Source: Desulfobaculum xiamenense
Lineage (GTDB): Bacteria > Desulfobacterota > Desulfovibrionia > Desulfovibrionales > Desulfovibrionaceae
DNA length: 64,000 nucleotides
Direction of reading: 5' to 3'
NCBI RefSeq assembly: GCF_011927665.1
Contig: NZ_JAATJA010000003.1
Coordinates: 210,284-274,283, forward strand
Within the stretch, counting starts at the first letter, position 1, and every line of letters begins with the position of its first letter. The position numbers and the translations under genes were made by a program. Under the pieces are notes generated by a model. The model was not told the DNA's origin. It searched no databases and saw only the letters and a list, made by a program, of their open reading frames with translations. Of the stretch, positions 1-9,919 are shown piece after piece.

Positions 1-1481
1 ACCACGGCAGAAAGACGTTCGAGCACGCTGGCGAACACCGGGGCGAGGGTATCTGCCACGAGCACACAGCCCTCGGGAATGTCGTCGAGTTCCGTCACGC
101 GCGGGGGACGGCATACCGTCCCGATGCCGATGCCCGGGCTGGCTCCCACTCCGGAGAGGACGGGTTCGACGGACACTTCGACGGCGGCCTCCGGCGCATG
201 CGACTCCGATGGAGGCAGGATGGCCAACGGTCGGCACTGGATCATGCACAGCGAACCGAGCCGGTCCATGCACCACTCGATGTCCTGCGGTCCGCCGAAG
301 GCGTCCTCCAGCGCGAGGCCCCAGCGGGCGAGCGTCTCGGCGTATTCGTCAGCGAGGCATTCGTCTCCGTCGGGAATCGCGCCGCTGACCACCTGCGGAG
401 CCGCGCCGCCGCAGGTCCGGGAAAGGACGGCGGGCGGATTGGTGCGAGAGAGCGTAGTCACGTGCGGAGAGGAGCTTCCGTCCACGAGCGAGCGGGCGAT
501 GCCCTCCACGGCATAGACGGCAAGGGTGTCGGCCTCGGGAGCGGCGGGGTCGCGGGTGTAGACCACGCCGCTGGTGCGCGCGTCGATCATTTCGAGGACG
601 AGCACGGCCATGGGGGTCTGCATGTCGGGCATGCCGTAACGGATGCGGTAGGTGACGGCCTTAGGCGAATACTTGCTGGCAAGCACCTTGCGGTAGGCCG
701 ACGAAAGGTCCGAGAGGGACACGCCAAGGATGCTGTCGTACTGCCCGGCGAAGGACGCCTCGGTGTCCTCCCCGACGGCGGAGGACCGCACGGCGAGCTT
801 GATCCCGCCCCCGCGCGATGCGGCCAGCGCCAGCGCGTGCTCGCGGTATTCCCTCTCCACCGCAGGCGGCACCTCGGCTTCCATGACGAGGCGCTGTATC
901 TCCTCGCAAATGTCCATGACGAAGCCGGGCGAATCGAGGGTGACCTTGGACAGCAGCGTCTCAATGCGCGGGCGCAGTTCGTTGTACTCGATGAAATAAT
1001 GGAAGGCGCGGGTGGTGATGACGAAACCGCCCGGCACGGGCAGGTCCTCCACCTCGGCCAGTCCGGACAGGCGCGCCGCCTTGTTGCCCGCCTCGTCGGG
1101 GCAGAGATGCGCCTCGGACAGTGCAATGGCGTACGGCGGCGCGAAATCGAAGTCCGGCGGCTCGGTCTGCATGGACAGGTAGAAGTCTATCTTGCGCCGG
1201 TAGTCGGGCAGGTCAAGGTAATGGCCGGGGCGCATGCGCATCAACTCGCTGGTGATGGCCTTGACGTCCGCAGACAGGGCGCGGGTGAGCATGGTCACGC
1301 GCGCCCAGTCCGCGGGCACGCGGCCATAGTAGAGTTCCTCCAGCTCCGCGATGCGCCGCAGGCAGGTGCGGTCGATGTCGAGGAGGTTCTTGAAGGCCTC
1401 GTACTTCTTGCGCAACAGCGTGCCCGGAGCGAAGACCTGATAGGTCCAATGCCGGAACAGTTCGCTGAGTTCGATATTCAT
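1..1481 (-). CDS. PEP/pyruvate-binding (PEP synthase-like) enzyme, 3' end outside window
   Basis: The visible 493 residues resemble the ATP/pyruvate-binding part of phosphoenolpyruvate synthase and pyruvate phosphate dikinase. Recognisable segments are DEAGNKAARLSGL, PGGFVITTRAF, LAVRSSAVGEDTEASFAGQYDS and the ARTSGVVYTRDP segment, then the beginning of a PEP-utilising mobile domain (GCVLVADTLAP) right at the window edge. An extra N-terminal stretch of about 110 residues precedes the ATP-grasp part. The ATG at 1481 lies 10 bases after the stop of the response-regulator gene, so it is the last visible member of a four-gene minus-strand operon. Family members make PEP from pyruvate and ATP, but operon-borne relatives next to two-component genes may instead act as phosphotransfer proteins. 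Whether the catalytic histidine of the mobile domain is present cannot be seen because the gene is cut. Confidence 0.85.
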   Translation of the reverse strand, partial: MNIELSELFRHWTYQVFAPGTLLRKKYEAFKNLLDIDRTCLRRIAELEELYYGRVPADWARVTMLTRALSADVKAITSELMRMRPGHYLDLPDYRRKIDFYLSMQTEPPDFDFAPPYAIALSEAHLCPDEAGNKAARLSGLAEVEDLPVPGGFVITTRAFHYFIEYNELRPRIETLLSKVTLDSPGFVMDICEEIQRLVMEAEVPPAVEREYREHALALAASRGGGIKLAVRSSAVGEDTEASFAGQYDSILGVSLSDLSSAYRKVLASKYSPKAVTYRIRYGMPDMQTPMAVLVLEMIDARTSGVVYTRDPAAPEADTLAVYAVEGIARSLVDGSSSPHVTTLSRTNPPAVLSRTCGGAAPQVVSGAIPDGDECLADEYAETLARWGLALEDAFGGPQDIEWCMDRLGSLCMIQCRPLAILPPSESHAPEAAVEVSVEPVLSGVGASPGIGIGTVCRPPRVTELDDIPEGCVLVADTLAPVFASVLERLSAV

Positions 1482-1491
1482 GGCGTATCCG

Positions 1492-1851
1492 CTAGTCCGC
1501 CAGCGCGCGGGCGACCTTCTCTTCGAGCTCTTCCTTGTCGATGGGCTTCACGCAATAGTCCACCGCGCCCAGCTCCTGACAGCGGCGAGCGGTTTCGAGC
1601 GTGGGATAGCCCGTCAGCATGATCACCTTGACCGCCTTGGAAATCTTGCGGATTTCCTCCAGCACCTCCACGCCAGTCATCTTCTTGAGCTTGATGTCGA
1701 GAATGGCCAGCGCGGGCGCGTTTCTGCGGATATGGTCCAGCGCCTCCTCCTCCTCGGTGAAGGAGAACACGGCGTGTCCCTTGCGTTCGAGGATGCGGCG
1801 GATAAGGATGCCGGCATCCATCACGTCGTCGAGCACAACTATTTCTGCCAC
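1492..1851 (-). CDS. Single-domain (CheY-like) response regulator
   Basis: A 119-residue stand-alone receiver domain. The acidic pocket is D8-D9, the phospho-acceptor is D52 (in LAILDIKLKKMTG), the switch threonine is T80 (MLTGYP) and the conserved lysine is K102 (CVKPID). No output domain follows, so it probably signals by protein contact. The start chosen is a GTG at 1851, preceded by TTGGAGG at ideal distance; it overlaps the end of the kinase gene by 13 bases, implying translational coupling. The natural partner is the histidine kinase immediately upstream. The downstream PEP-synthase-like gene starts 10 bases after its stop and is a candidate target. Confidence 0.9.
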   Translation of the reverse strand: MAEIVVLDDVMDAGILIRRILERKGHAVFSFTEEEEALDHIRRNAPALAILDIKLKKMTGVEVLEEIRKISKAVKVIMLTGYPTLETARRCQELGAVDYCVKPIDKEELEEKVARALAD

Positions 1852-4070
1852 GATGATCCTCCAACTGAATGTTCGCCGCCGCCCGCGGCGATGGCTTCGG
1901 TCACTTCCGGGCACTCCTCGTCGGGCAGCCCCTCCTTGGTCAGAGGTAGCTCCACGATGAACACCGTGCCCGGACCGGGCGGTGCGGTGAGCGTCTTGTC
2001 CTCGTCCGAACCGAGATAGTCGAGCGGGGCGGGGCTGATGGCCGAAATCCGTCCCTTGTGATCGCTTATGATGCCAAACGATACGGCAAGCCCCAGTCCC
2101 GTTCCCTCGCCCGCAGGCTTGGTGGTGAAGAACGGGTCGAAGATGCGAGTGATGTCCTTCTGGGAAATGCCCTTGCCCGTGTCGGCCACGGTGACCACCA
2201 CCCGGCGGCGGTGGCTGCACATCTTGGTGCCGACGAGTATGTGCCCGTCGGCCCCGATGGCGTCGAAGGCGTTGTTGAGCAGATTCATCCACACCTGCCG
2301 GAGCTTGTCCCGGTCGCCCACGATAGGAGTGACGGTGGGGTCGAAGTCCGTGTCGATGCGCACGCGCTCCTGCAGGAAGATATGTCGTACAAGCGACACA
2401 ACCTCCATGATGGACGCATTAAGGTCCATGGGCTCCATGCTGCTTTCGATATGGCGCGAGAATCCCAGCAGGTCGGCAACGATCTTCTTGCAGACCTTGG
2501 TCTGTTTCTCGATGATTTTCAAGTCCTGACCGACCTGCGATCCCTCCGGAGCATCCTCGATGAGCAATTGTACATAGCCGAGGATGATGCCGAGCGGCGT
2601 GTTGATCTCATGGGCGACGCCACCGGCCAGCTTTCCGAGGTCCTGCATCTTCTGCGAGTGGATGAGCCGCTCCTGATACTGCTTGATGATGGTGATGTCG
2701 CGCGCTGTGAGTAGCAGGCCGATGATCTCTCCGCCGTCGTAGACTGGCACCTTGATGACGTGGAACCAGCGCTTCTGGTCCCCGGCCGTCAACTGGGCCT
2801 GCTTGGACATATGCCTGCCGCTCAGGAGAATCTGCTTGTCCTCGTGATAGTTCCCGTCCGCAGTGTCCTCGTCGAACAGCTCGAAGTCCGTATGCCCCAC
2901 GATGTCGCATTCGTTGAGGTGGAAATAGGTGCAGAAGGCCTTGTTCACGGCCTTGTAGACCAGATCGGTCCCCTGAAGGGACACGAGGTCCGGCGTGACG
3001 TCGAGGATGGTCTTCATGAGTTGGCGCTGGCGCTCGATGTCGGCCTGCGCCAGTTGCAGTTCCTCAAGATGCGTCTTGAGGGCGAGGGCCATCACGTCGA
3101 AGGTCTCGGCGAGGCTCTGAATCTCGTCGCCCATGTTCTCCACGAACACGTCGCAGTCTCGGCAGGACTGAAGCTTGTCCGGGTAGGCATCCGTCGAGCA
3201 GCTCGGGCACATGGTCCCGGCCAGATACCAGCACCGTCGTCGGTCATCGCCGAAGGCCGGACACTGCGTCAGCCCGCAACTCTGTATCTCCCAACAATTG
3301 CGGTACAGGCGCGGGCCGGTCTGCACGTCGAGATTGCCGCGCACCACGTCCTCGGCGCTCTGACGCAGGGCGTTGATGCGCGAGGCCACGTTGTGCGCGA
3401 AGACGGACCCGAGGAGCACGGCCACGGCGGCCACGCCAGCCGTCACGGCCACGATGGTGGTCAGCACCCGGCGCTGGACCGCCTGCACCCGCGCCTGCGA
3501 GATGCCAAGGCGCACCGTGCCGAATATCCAATCCCCCACCAGCACCGGGGCGGCAAAATCGTAGATGCGCTTCTCGCCGGTATCGAGCAGTTGGATGTGG
3601 ACAGCATTTCCGCTGGGCGCATTCGCGGCGAGCAGTTCCACAGGGAACCCGCCCTTGAAGGTGTGGACCAGCACGTCACCCTGCTTGTCGAGGATGAAGG
3701 CGTACATGGTGTAGTCCGACAACCGCTCAATCTCGTCCACGAGGTTCTTCAGGCGCAGGAAGTCCTTACCCAGCAAGGGGTCCACGGCGCGAGCCGCCAT
3801 GTTCACGGCCATGCTGCGCCCCCGGTCGCGATTCTCCTCCAGAAGCGTCACCACGGCCACACGGCTCACGAGCACGGCAGTGAGGATGCCGAAAAAGAGC
3901 ACCACGCTGGTGATGCCGAAGTTGATCTTGTCCTTGAAGCGCATACGCGAAAGCAGGCGCACCCCCGGAACGGGACGACGCCCGTAGGGGTCGAGGCGCT
4001 CGCGCATGAATTCGGCGATGCCAGATGCCGTCCGGACGAGCAGGCGGCGCATGTGTTCGCTTGGCTGCAT
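1839..4070 (-). CDS. Membrane sensor histidine kinase with Cys-rich insert (HAMP-PAS-HisKA-HATPase)
   Basis: The protein has 743 residues. Membrane segments lie at about 50-70 and 203-226 and flank a roughly 130-residue periplasmic sensor. A HAMP linker follows, then a cysteine-rich insert at about 255-310 containing NCWEIQSCGLTQCPAF, a further CW, and C-x2-C and C-x2-C pairs. This CW-containing pattern recurs in deltaproteobacterial sensors and could bind a metal or Fe-S cluster (inference). Next are a PAS domain (about 350-470), a HisKA domain with phospho-acceptor H487 in GGVAHEINTP, and an HATPase with DTGKGIS and GTGLGLAVS boxes. A ribosome site (GGAGG) precedes the ATG. It follows the PhnD-like gene by 10 bases and overlaps the response regulator, so periplasmic ligand binding, kinase and receiver are probably one signalling chain. 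Confidence 0.92.
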   Translation of the reverse strand: MQPSEHMRRLLVRTASGIAEFMRERLDPYGRRPVPGVRLLSRMRFKDKINFGITSVVLFFGILTAVLVSRVAVVTLLEENRDRGRSMAVNMAARAVDPLLGKDFLRLKNLVDEIERLSDYTMYAFILDKQGDVLVHTFKGGFPVELLAANAPSGNAVHIQLLDTGEKRIYDFAAPVLVGDWIFGTVRLGISQARVQAVQRRVLTTIVAVTAGVAAVAVLLGSVFAHNVASRINALRQSAEDVVRGNLDVQTGPRLYRNCWEIQSCGLTQCPAFGDDRRRCWYLAGTMCPSCSTDAYPDKLQSCRDCDVFVENMGDEIQSLAETFDVMALALKTHLEELQLAQADIERQRQLMKTILDVTPDLVSLQGTDLVYKAVNKAFCTYFHLNECDIVGHTDFELFDEDTADGNYHEDKQILLSGRHMSKQAQLTAGDQKRWFHVIKVPVYDGGEIIGLLLTARDITIIKQYQERLIHSQKMQDLGKLAGGVAHEINTPLGIILGYVQLLIEDAPEGSQVGQDLKIIEKQTKVCKKIVADLLGFSRHIESSMEPMDLNASIMEVVSLVRHIFLQERVRIDTDFDPTVTPIVGDRDKLRQVWMNLLNNAFDAIGADGHILVGTKMCSHRRRVVVTVADTGKGISQKDITRIFDPFFTTKPAGEGTGLGLAVSFGIISDHKGRISAISPAPLDYLGSDEDKTLTAPPGPGTVFIVELPLTKEGLPDEECPEVTEAIAAGGGEHSVGGSSWQK

Positions 4071-4080
4071 GCGTGTCCTC

Positions 4081-5043
4081 CTAGCGTCCGAGGTCCATGC
4101 CGATGCGCTCGGCGAGTTCCCGCACGGGGTCGAAATCCTTGTCCGTGGCCCGGATGATCTCCGTCAGCCGTGCATTTTCAAGGATGGGCCGATGCTCCGG
4201 CGCATCAAGGGACAGGGCCGTCATGGCTTCGGCCACCTTGCGGGTAATCTCGGGATCGAGCCCCTTGCGCGCGGCATAGACCCAGCCGGGATACCAACGC
4301 GTGGTCGCCAGCACGCGGATGCGCGAGATGTCCACGGCGTCGCGCAACAGTTCGAGGCTACCCTCGCGGATGGAGCCCACGCCGTAGCGTCCGGAATAGA
4401 CGCCGAGGACCACCTTTTCCTGCTTGCCGCCGGGACCGGGAGCGAAGGCGATTTCCGCGAAGTCCTCCCTGTGGATGCCGTGTTCGGCGAAATGCCCGAG
4501 GGCAAAGAGGTAGCCGCCTGCGGACGATGGGTCCACGGCCAGCCAGTGCTGTCCCTTCACGTCCTCGATGGTGCGGATATCCGGATTGTCGCGCCGCACG
4601 ATGATCTGCCCGCGGAAGTTGGCCCCGCGTCCGGCCTCCACCACCCGCGCGAAGGCCCGCGCGCCGTAGCGTTCCGCAATTTTGACGTAGATGAAGGGGT
4701 TGGAGAACGAAATGTCGATGAGCCCCTGCCCGACCATGTTCATGTGCTCGTCGAAGGTATCCGGGAAGACCTGACGGAAGGTCAGGCCCGTAGCCTCCGA
4801 GAGATACTCCACCAGCAGGTGATGCCGCTGGTACGAGACGCTGTGTGAGTACTGCGGCAGATAGGCGTAGGTGATCTCCCCCTTGCGGGCGCGAAATGTC
4901 ATTTCCTCGCGCCGCGAGAGGTCCACCTTCTTCACCGGCTCGGGGTCCGAGCAGGCACACAGGACGAAAACGGAGACCAGAGCGAGGGCCAGCGCCCCGA
5001 CGGCGCAGGACCGAACTTTCACTGTGCTCGGGCTGACATGCAT
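4081..5043 (-). CDS. PhnD/TAXI-like periplasmic substrate-binding lipoprotein
   Basis: A 320-residue protein of the phosphate/phosphite/phosphonate ABC-type binding-protein family (PhnD-like). The N-terminus is a lipoprotein signal with lipobox L-C-A-C, placing the lipidated cysteine at C31. Family features include ITYAYLPQYS, VDPSSAGGYLF and the DIRTIEDVKG stretch. No ABC permease or ATPase is adjacent; the gene directly precedes a histidine kinase by 10 bases. The context therefore suggests a ligand sensor feeding the kinase rather than a transport component (inference). The ligand cannot be read from sequence. It is the first gene of the minus-strand operon ending at the PEP-synthase-like gene. 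Confidence 0.88.
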   Translation of the reverse strand: MHVSPSTVKVRSCAVGALALALVSVFVLCACSDPEPVKKVDLSRREEMTFRARKGEITYAYLPQYSHSVSYQRHHLLVEYLSEATGLTFRQVFPDTFDEHMNMVGQGLIDISFSNPFIYVKIAERYGARAFARVVEAGRGANFRGQIIVRRDNPDIRTIEDVKGQHWLAVDPSSAGGYLFALGHFAEHGIHREDFAEIAFAPGPGGKQEKVVLGVYSGRYGVGSIREGSLELLRDAVDISRIRVLATTRWYPGWVYAARKGLDPEITRKVAEAMTALSLDAPEHRPILENARLTEIIRATDKDFDPVRELAERIGMDLGR

Positions 5044-5373
5044 TGCGGATTTCCTTTGCGAAGTCTATGGACTCGGACCTTCGAAGCATACCCTGCAGCG
5101 CTGCGAAGGGAAAGGCTGGCCAAGCCCCGTCCAGGAACGCCGGGGAATCCAGTCGGGACGGGCCTTTCCCGGCATCCACTGGAAAATGTTTCAAAAAAAA
5201 TGAGGGATGGGGTGTTGACTATCGCCGCCCACGAACTAATCTTTCTGGCGTTGCCTGATTTGGCTTTGCATTTTGCCGAATCAGGCTATATCTGCTAGAC
5301 GACGGATTTGGCACTCACCCAAGACGAGTGCCAACAGCGTATCGAAAATAATTCGCAAATGGAGGAAATCCCA
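5044..5373. other. Intergenic region between the sensor operon and groESL
   Basis: No credible gene is seen. The right half carries the groESL control region (CIRCE at 5308-5334). Two weak sigma-70 candidates exist on the plus strand: TTGACT at 5215-5220 with TAATCT at 5237-5242 (16-base spacer), and TTGCAT at 5266-5271 with TATATC at 5287-5292 (15-base spacer). The left half should hold the promoter of the minus-strand sensor operon, but nothing convincing was found. Confidence 0.5.
5308..5334 (+). promoter_or_regulatory. CIRCE operator (HrcA-binding site) of groESL
   Basis: A perfect inverted repeat with arms TTGGCACTC (5308-5316) and GAGTGCCAA (5326-5334) separated by exactly 9 bases. This is the CIRCE geometry; relative to the canonical TTAGCACTC/GAGTGCTAA, the third base pair is changed symmetrically (A-T to G-C), preserving the palindrome. 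It lies 40 bases before the groES ATG, in the expected 5' leader. HrcA repression is therefore the expected regulation; hrcA itself is not in the window. Confidence 0.93.
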
Positions 5374-5664
5374 ATGAAGCTGAAACCGCTTAACGATCGT
5401 GTTCTGGTCAAGCGCCTGGAGAGCGAGGAAGTTTCCGCTGGCGGCATCATCATCCCCGACACCGCTAAGGAAAAGCCCATGAAGGGCAAGATTGTGGCTG
5501 CGGGCCCCGGCAAGGCCGACGACTCCGGCAAGATCATCCCCATGACCGTGAAGGAAGGCGACGCGGTCCTCTTCAACAAGTACGCCGGCACCGAGATCAA
5601 GATTGACGGTGTGGAGCACCTCGTCATGCGCGAGGATGACATCCTGGCTATCATCGAGATGTAA
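5374..5664 (+). CDS. groES: Co-chaperonin GroES (Hsp10)
   Basis: A 96-residue Hsp10 that caps the GroEL cavity. It begins [16 protein letters not shown] and carries the family signature through the mobile loop ([17 protein letters not shown]) and the C-terminal [10 protein letters not shown]. The ATG at 5374 is preceded by GGAGGA at 5361-5366. An in-frame upstream TTG is rejected because it lies inside the CIRCE operator. groEL follows after 39 bases, so the two are one heat-shock operon under CIRCE control. Confidence 0.98.
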   Translation: MKLKPLNDRVLVKRLESEEVSAGGIIIPDTAKEKPMKGKIVAAGPGKADDSGKIIPMTVKEGDAVLFNKYAGTEIKIDGVEHLVMREDDILAIIEM

Positions 5665-7338
<1,674 letters not shown>

Positions 7339-7365
7339 GCCATCCGCGCTTCCATTGCGAATTGG

Positions 7366-7398
7366 GGGGCCGGTCCGAAAGGACCGGCCCCTTTTTTT
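7366..7398 (+). terminator. groEL intrinsic terminator
   Basis: Perfect 11-bp stem GGGGCCGGTCC / GGACCGGCCCC with a GAAA tetraloop (7377-7380) followed by seven T residues, 28 bases after the groEL stop. Confidence 0.95.
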
Positions 7399-7450
7399 GC
7401 GCCCAGCCGCTACGCGAAGCGTTGCCCCGGCGGCCGGGGCGCTGTGGCTT

Positions 7451-7664
7451 GCCGTGTCGTTCATTGAGCGATGCAAGCCGTAGGCTCCGCCGGCCAAGGG
7501 GCCGCTGGCCCCTTGGAACCCCGATATACGATAACCGTGGGTGCCCTTGGCGCACCGTGCGGCTTTGCGCGACGAAGCCCTAGTGAGGATTGTCAAGGGG
7601 GTCACCCCCTTGACCGGGTCCGGGCAGAGCCCGGCCGCCGGAGGCGAACTTCCGCGCAGCGGCT
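7451..7664 (+). repeat. Intergenic repeat, copy A (subtype I)
   Basis: One of six copies of a roughly 215-bp element with conserved ends (left GTATCGTTC-like, right GCGCAGCGGCT) and a nearly invariant core that reads GACGAAGCCCTAGTGAGG. Three hairpins stand out. H1 (7494-7516) has arms CCAAGGGGCC and GGCCCCTTGG. H2 (7593-7613) has arms TCAAGGGGGT and ACCCCCTTGA. H3 (7620-7634) has arms CCGGGC and GCCCGG. The H2/H3 sequences define subtype I, shared with copies C and D. It lies between the convergent groEL and YheO-type genes. Confidence 0.93.
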
Positions 7665-7696
7665 TGTCGCTGTGGCAGGCCACAGCGACACGAATG

Positions 7697-7728
7697 AAAA
7701 AGGCCCGCGGTGTGTGCGCGGGCCTTTG
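7697..7728 (-). terminator. Bidirectional terminator after the YheO-type gene
   Basis: Hairpin AAAGGCCCGCG ... CGCGGGCCTTT with a short GTGTGTG loop; the A-run on its left supplies the U-tract for the minus-strand gene ending at 7760. Confidence 0.8.
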
Positions 7729-7759
7729 AGGTGGTCGATGGTGGGTGCTCCGGGTTTGG

Positions 7760-8440
7760 TCAGTCCTGACACTTCTGCATGTAGCGGTAGATGGTGGCCT
7801 CGGAGGCTTCGAGGTGCCGGGCCACGACAGCGACGCTACCCTTGATGAGAAAGACGCCCTTGCGGTTGAGTTCGGCGACGATTTCAGTCTTCTCGTCGGC
7901 GGTCATGCGGTCCGGGGGGATGGCGTAGCGGCTGATGACGCTGTGCACCATGTTTTCGGTGAGGTCCTCGATATTTTCGTGGAAGCTTTCCTCGCCGTGG
8001 ACGGGCTGGACATCCGGGGACTGGGCGAAGTCGAAGCCGCCAGCGGAGACGATAGATTCAAGGATGTCTCGTGCGGCGCAGACCTTGGTGACGTCCATAT
8101 TAAGGCACATCATGCCAAGCAGTTCGCCGTCCGCGTCCTTGATGAAGTAGGTGGCGGAGTGCAGGCGCTTTCCGTCGCGCGAGCGGGAGTTGTACTCCAT
8201 GATGAAGTGGTTGCCGACGTATTTCCGCTCGCGAATGATGCTGAGGCCAAGGTCCGTGAGCGGCGAGCCGATGCGACGTCCGCTGATGTGGTTGTTGGCG
8301 ATGGCCACGACGGAGCTTTCGATGCGTGTAGTGTCGTGCAGGACGACTTCGCAGTCCTTGCCGAGAAACGTGCCGAGAAAGTCAACAAGTGGAATGTAGT
8401 CCTCGACGGTGCAGAGCCTGGATGCCTTCTTGAGTGTCAC
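7760..8440 (-). CDS. YheO/DauR-type transcriptional regulator (PAS-like + HTH)
   Basis: A 226-residue regulator with an N-terminal YheO-type PAS-like domain (KDCEVVLHDTTRIESSVVAIANNHISGR) and a C-terminal helix-turn-helix (GSVAVVARHLEASEATIYRYMQK). Family members include DauR, which controls amino-acid catabolism genes. The GTG start at 8440 is chosen over longer frames because it follows AAAGGG at good distance and gives the usual family length. It lies 158 bases downstream of the cysteine-desulfidase-like gene in the same orientation, so it is probably the local regulator of the ridA-symporter-desulfidase cluster (inference). Confidence 0.88.
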   Translation of the reverse strand: MTLKKASRLCTVEDYIPLVDFLGTFLGKDCEVVLHDTTRIESSVVAIANNHISGRRIGSPLTDLGLSIIRERKYVGNHFIMEYNSRSRDGKRLHSATYFIKDADGELLGMMCLNMDVTKVCAARDILESIVSAGGFDFAQSPDVQPVHGEESFHENIEDLTENMVHSVISRYAIPPDRMTADEKTEIVAELNRKGVFLIKGSVAVVARHLEASEATIYRYMQKCQD

Positions 8441-8598
8441 GATGAGCCCTTTGTGAAAGTGTTGCGAATTTTCGCAATATACAGAGGCTGTCCATGGCGC
8501 GCAATACGGAGCATCATGAACGCCGAATGCGGCTCCGCATGGAGCGGAGCCGCATGACATGGTCGGTTTGACCACGCAATTGCACAGATGTGGAGCCG

Positions 8599-9909
8599 CT
8601 AGGCGGCGTTGCCTCCGCGCTTGGCGTGCGGGCAGCCCTTATCGACCATGGTCCGCAGGATGACGCGGTCCGTCTCGCGCATGCCGTTGGAGCCGAGGGT
8701 TCCGAGGTTGCGGATGGTCAGTTCCACGTCGTCGTCCACAATGCCTTCGCTGCCGGTGATGCTGTGGCCCTTCATGGCGAGGAAGGCGGATTGCAGGCCG
8801 GTGGAGACGGCGGAGGCGACCTTGAGCGCGCAGCCGTTCTTGGCTCCGTCGCAGATCATGCCCGCGATGCTGCCGACCATATTGTTCACGGTCATGCCGA
8901 TTTCACGAAGTCCGCCGCCGAGGAGCAGCACCACGCCGCAGGCCGAGGCCGTTCCGGCCACGGTGGCCCCACACAGGGCGGAAAGGCGACCGAGTCCGTG
9001 CTTGATGTGGATGCTCACGAGGTGGCTCATGATGAGCGCGTGGGCGAGCTGTTCCTCGTCGGAGCCGAGCCTGTGCGCGCAGGCCACCACCGGCATGGTG
9101 CAGGTGAGGCCCTGATTGCCGCTGCCGGAGTTGCTCATGACGGGCATGTTCACGCCGTGCATGCGGGCGTCCGTAGCAGCGGTGGAGAGCTTCATCGCCT
9201 CGTTGACGATGGTGTCGCCGAGGATCTCGCAGCGGATGTTCTCCTCAATGTTGCGCCCCACGCCGAGTCCGTATTCTCCGGCGAGTCCCTCACGGGCCAC
9301 GGCCTCGTTCATGCGTGCCGCTTCGAGGATGAAGGAGATGGACTCAAAGGGCGCGGCGGTCGCGAACTCGTGGATACCCGCCATGGTCAGCGGCCATTCG
9401 GCGGCGTCATCGGCGGCGTTGGCGTTGGCGTCGATGTGCATGAGCACCTCGCCGTTTCGCTCCACGTGCACGATGCCGGTGTGCTTGTCGCGCAGGATGA
9501 CGCGGGCGCTGTCCTCGCCCTTGTGCACGGTGACCTCGCAGTAGATAAGGTCGTCCGTGTCGGCGACGTTCACGCGCACCTTCCCGTCAACGACCATGGT
9601 CCGCGCAAAGACGGCCTGCATGGGCGTGATGTCCTTTAGCACTTCGAGCATGGCCTCGGACTTTCCGCCCAGCGCACCAGCGGCTGCGGCGATCTTGAGG
9701 CCGCGCTCGCCCGTGCCGGGGACGCCGACGCCCATGCCGTTCTTCAGCAGATTGCCGGAGACGAGGACGTCCATGCTGTCGGGTTCAACGCCGAGGGTTT
9801 CGGCAGCCTTGGCGGCGGCCAGCGCCACCGCCACAGGCTCGGTGCATCCGATGGCGGGCACGACTTCCCTGTGCAGGATGTCGATGTACGTGGTCCATTC
9901 GGGCTTCAT
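8599..9909 (-). CDS. cyuA: L-cysteine desulfidase / YhaM (CyuA)-family protein
   Basis: The 436 residues match the length of Escherichia coli YhaM/CyuA (UPF0597, serine dehydratase alpha-like fold). The N-terminus has the family signature EVVPAIGCTEPVAVALA, and the C-terminal half has conserved cysteines (LTCTMP, ICDGAKNGC, KGCPHAKRGG) thought to hold an Fe-S cluster. Such enzymes split L-cysteine to pyruvate, ammonia and sulfide. The ATG at 9909 is chosen because the longer frame merely reads into the symporter gene; only 10 bases separate the two. Context with a symporter and RidA supports cysteine or serine catabolism. The exact substrate is not proven by sequence. Confidence 0.88.
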   Translation of the reverse strand: MKPEWTTYIDILHREVVPAIGCTEPVAVALAAAKAAETLGVEPDSMDVLVSGNLLKNGMGVGVPGTGERGLKIAAAAGALGGKSEAMLEVLKDITPMQAVFARTMVVDGKVRVNVADTDDLIYCEVTVHKGEDSARVILRDKHTGIVHVERNGEVLMHIDANANAADDAAEWPLTMAGIHEFATAAPFESISFILEAARMNEAVAREGLAGEYGLGVGRNIEENIRCEILGDTIVNEAMKLSTAATDARMHGVNMPVMSNSGSGNQGLTCTMPVVACAHRLGSDEEQLAHALIMSHLVSIHIKHGLGRLSALCGATVAGTASACGVVLLLGGGLREIGMTVNNMVGSIAGMICDGAKNGCALKVASAVSTGLQSAFLAMKGHSITGSEGIVDDDVELTIRNLGTLGSNGMRETDRVILRTMVDKGCPHAKRGGNAA

Positions 9910-9919
9910 GACTTTTCGT

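Larger units (their letters stand above)
7339..7759. other. Intergenic stretch: two terminators, repeat copy A and an extra hairpin
   Basis: Holds the groEL terminator (7366-7398), copy A of the 215-bp repeat (7451-7664), a perfect 11-bp hairpin (arms GTCGCTGTGGC 7666-7676 and its complement 7679-7689) and the terminator of the convergent YheO-type gene (about 7697-7728). No protein-coding potential is supported. Confidence 0.7.

Noticed and set aside
5308..5373. N-terminal extension of GroES from an upstream TTG
   Set aside because: It would translate through the CIRCE operator, and GroES homologues begin at the ATG at 5374, which has its own ribosome site.
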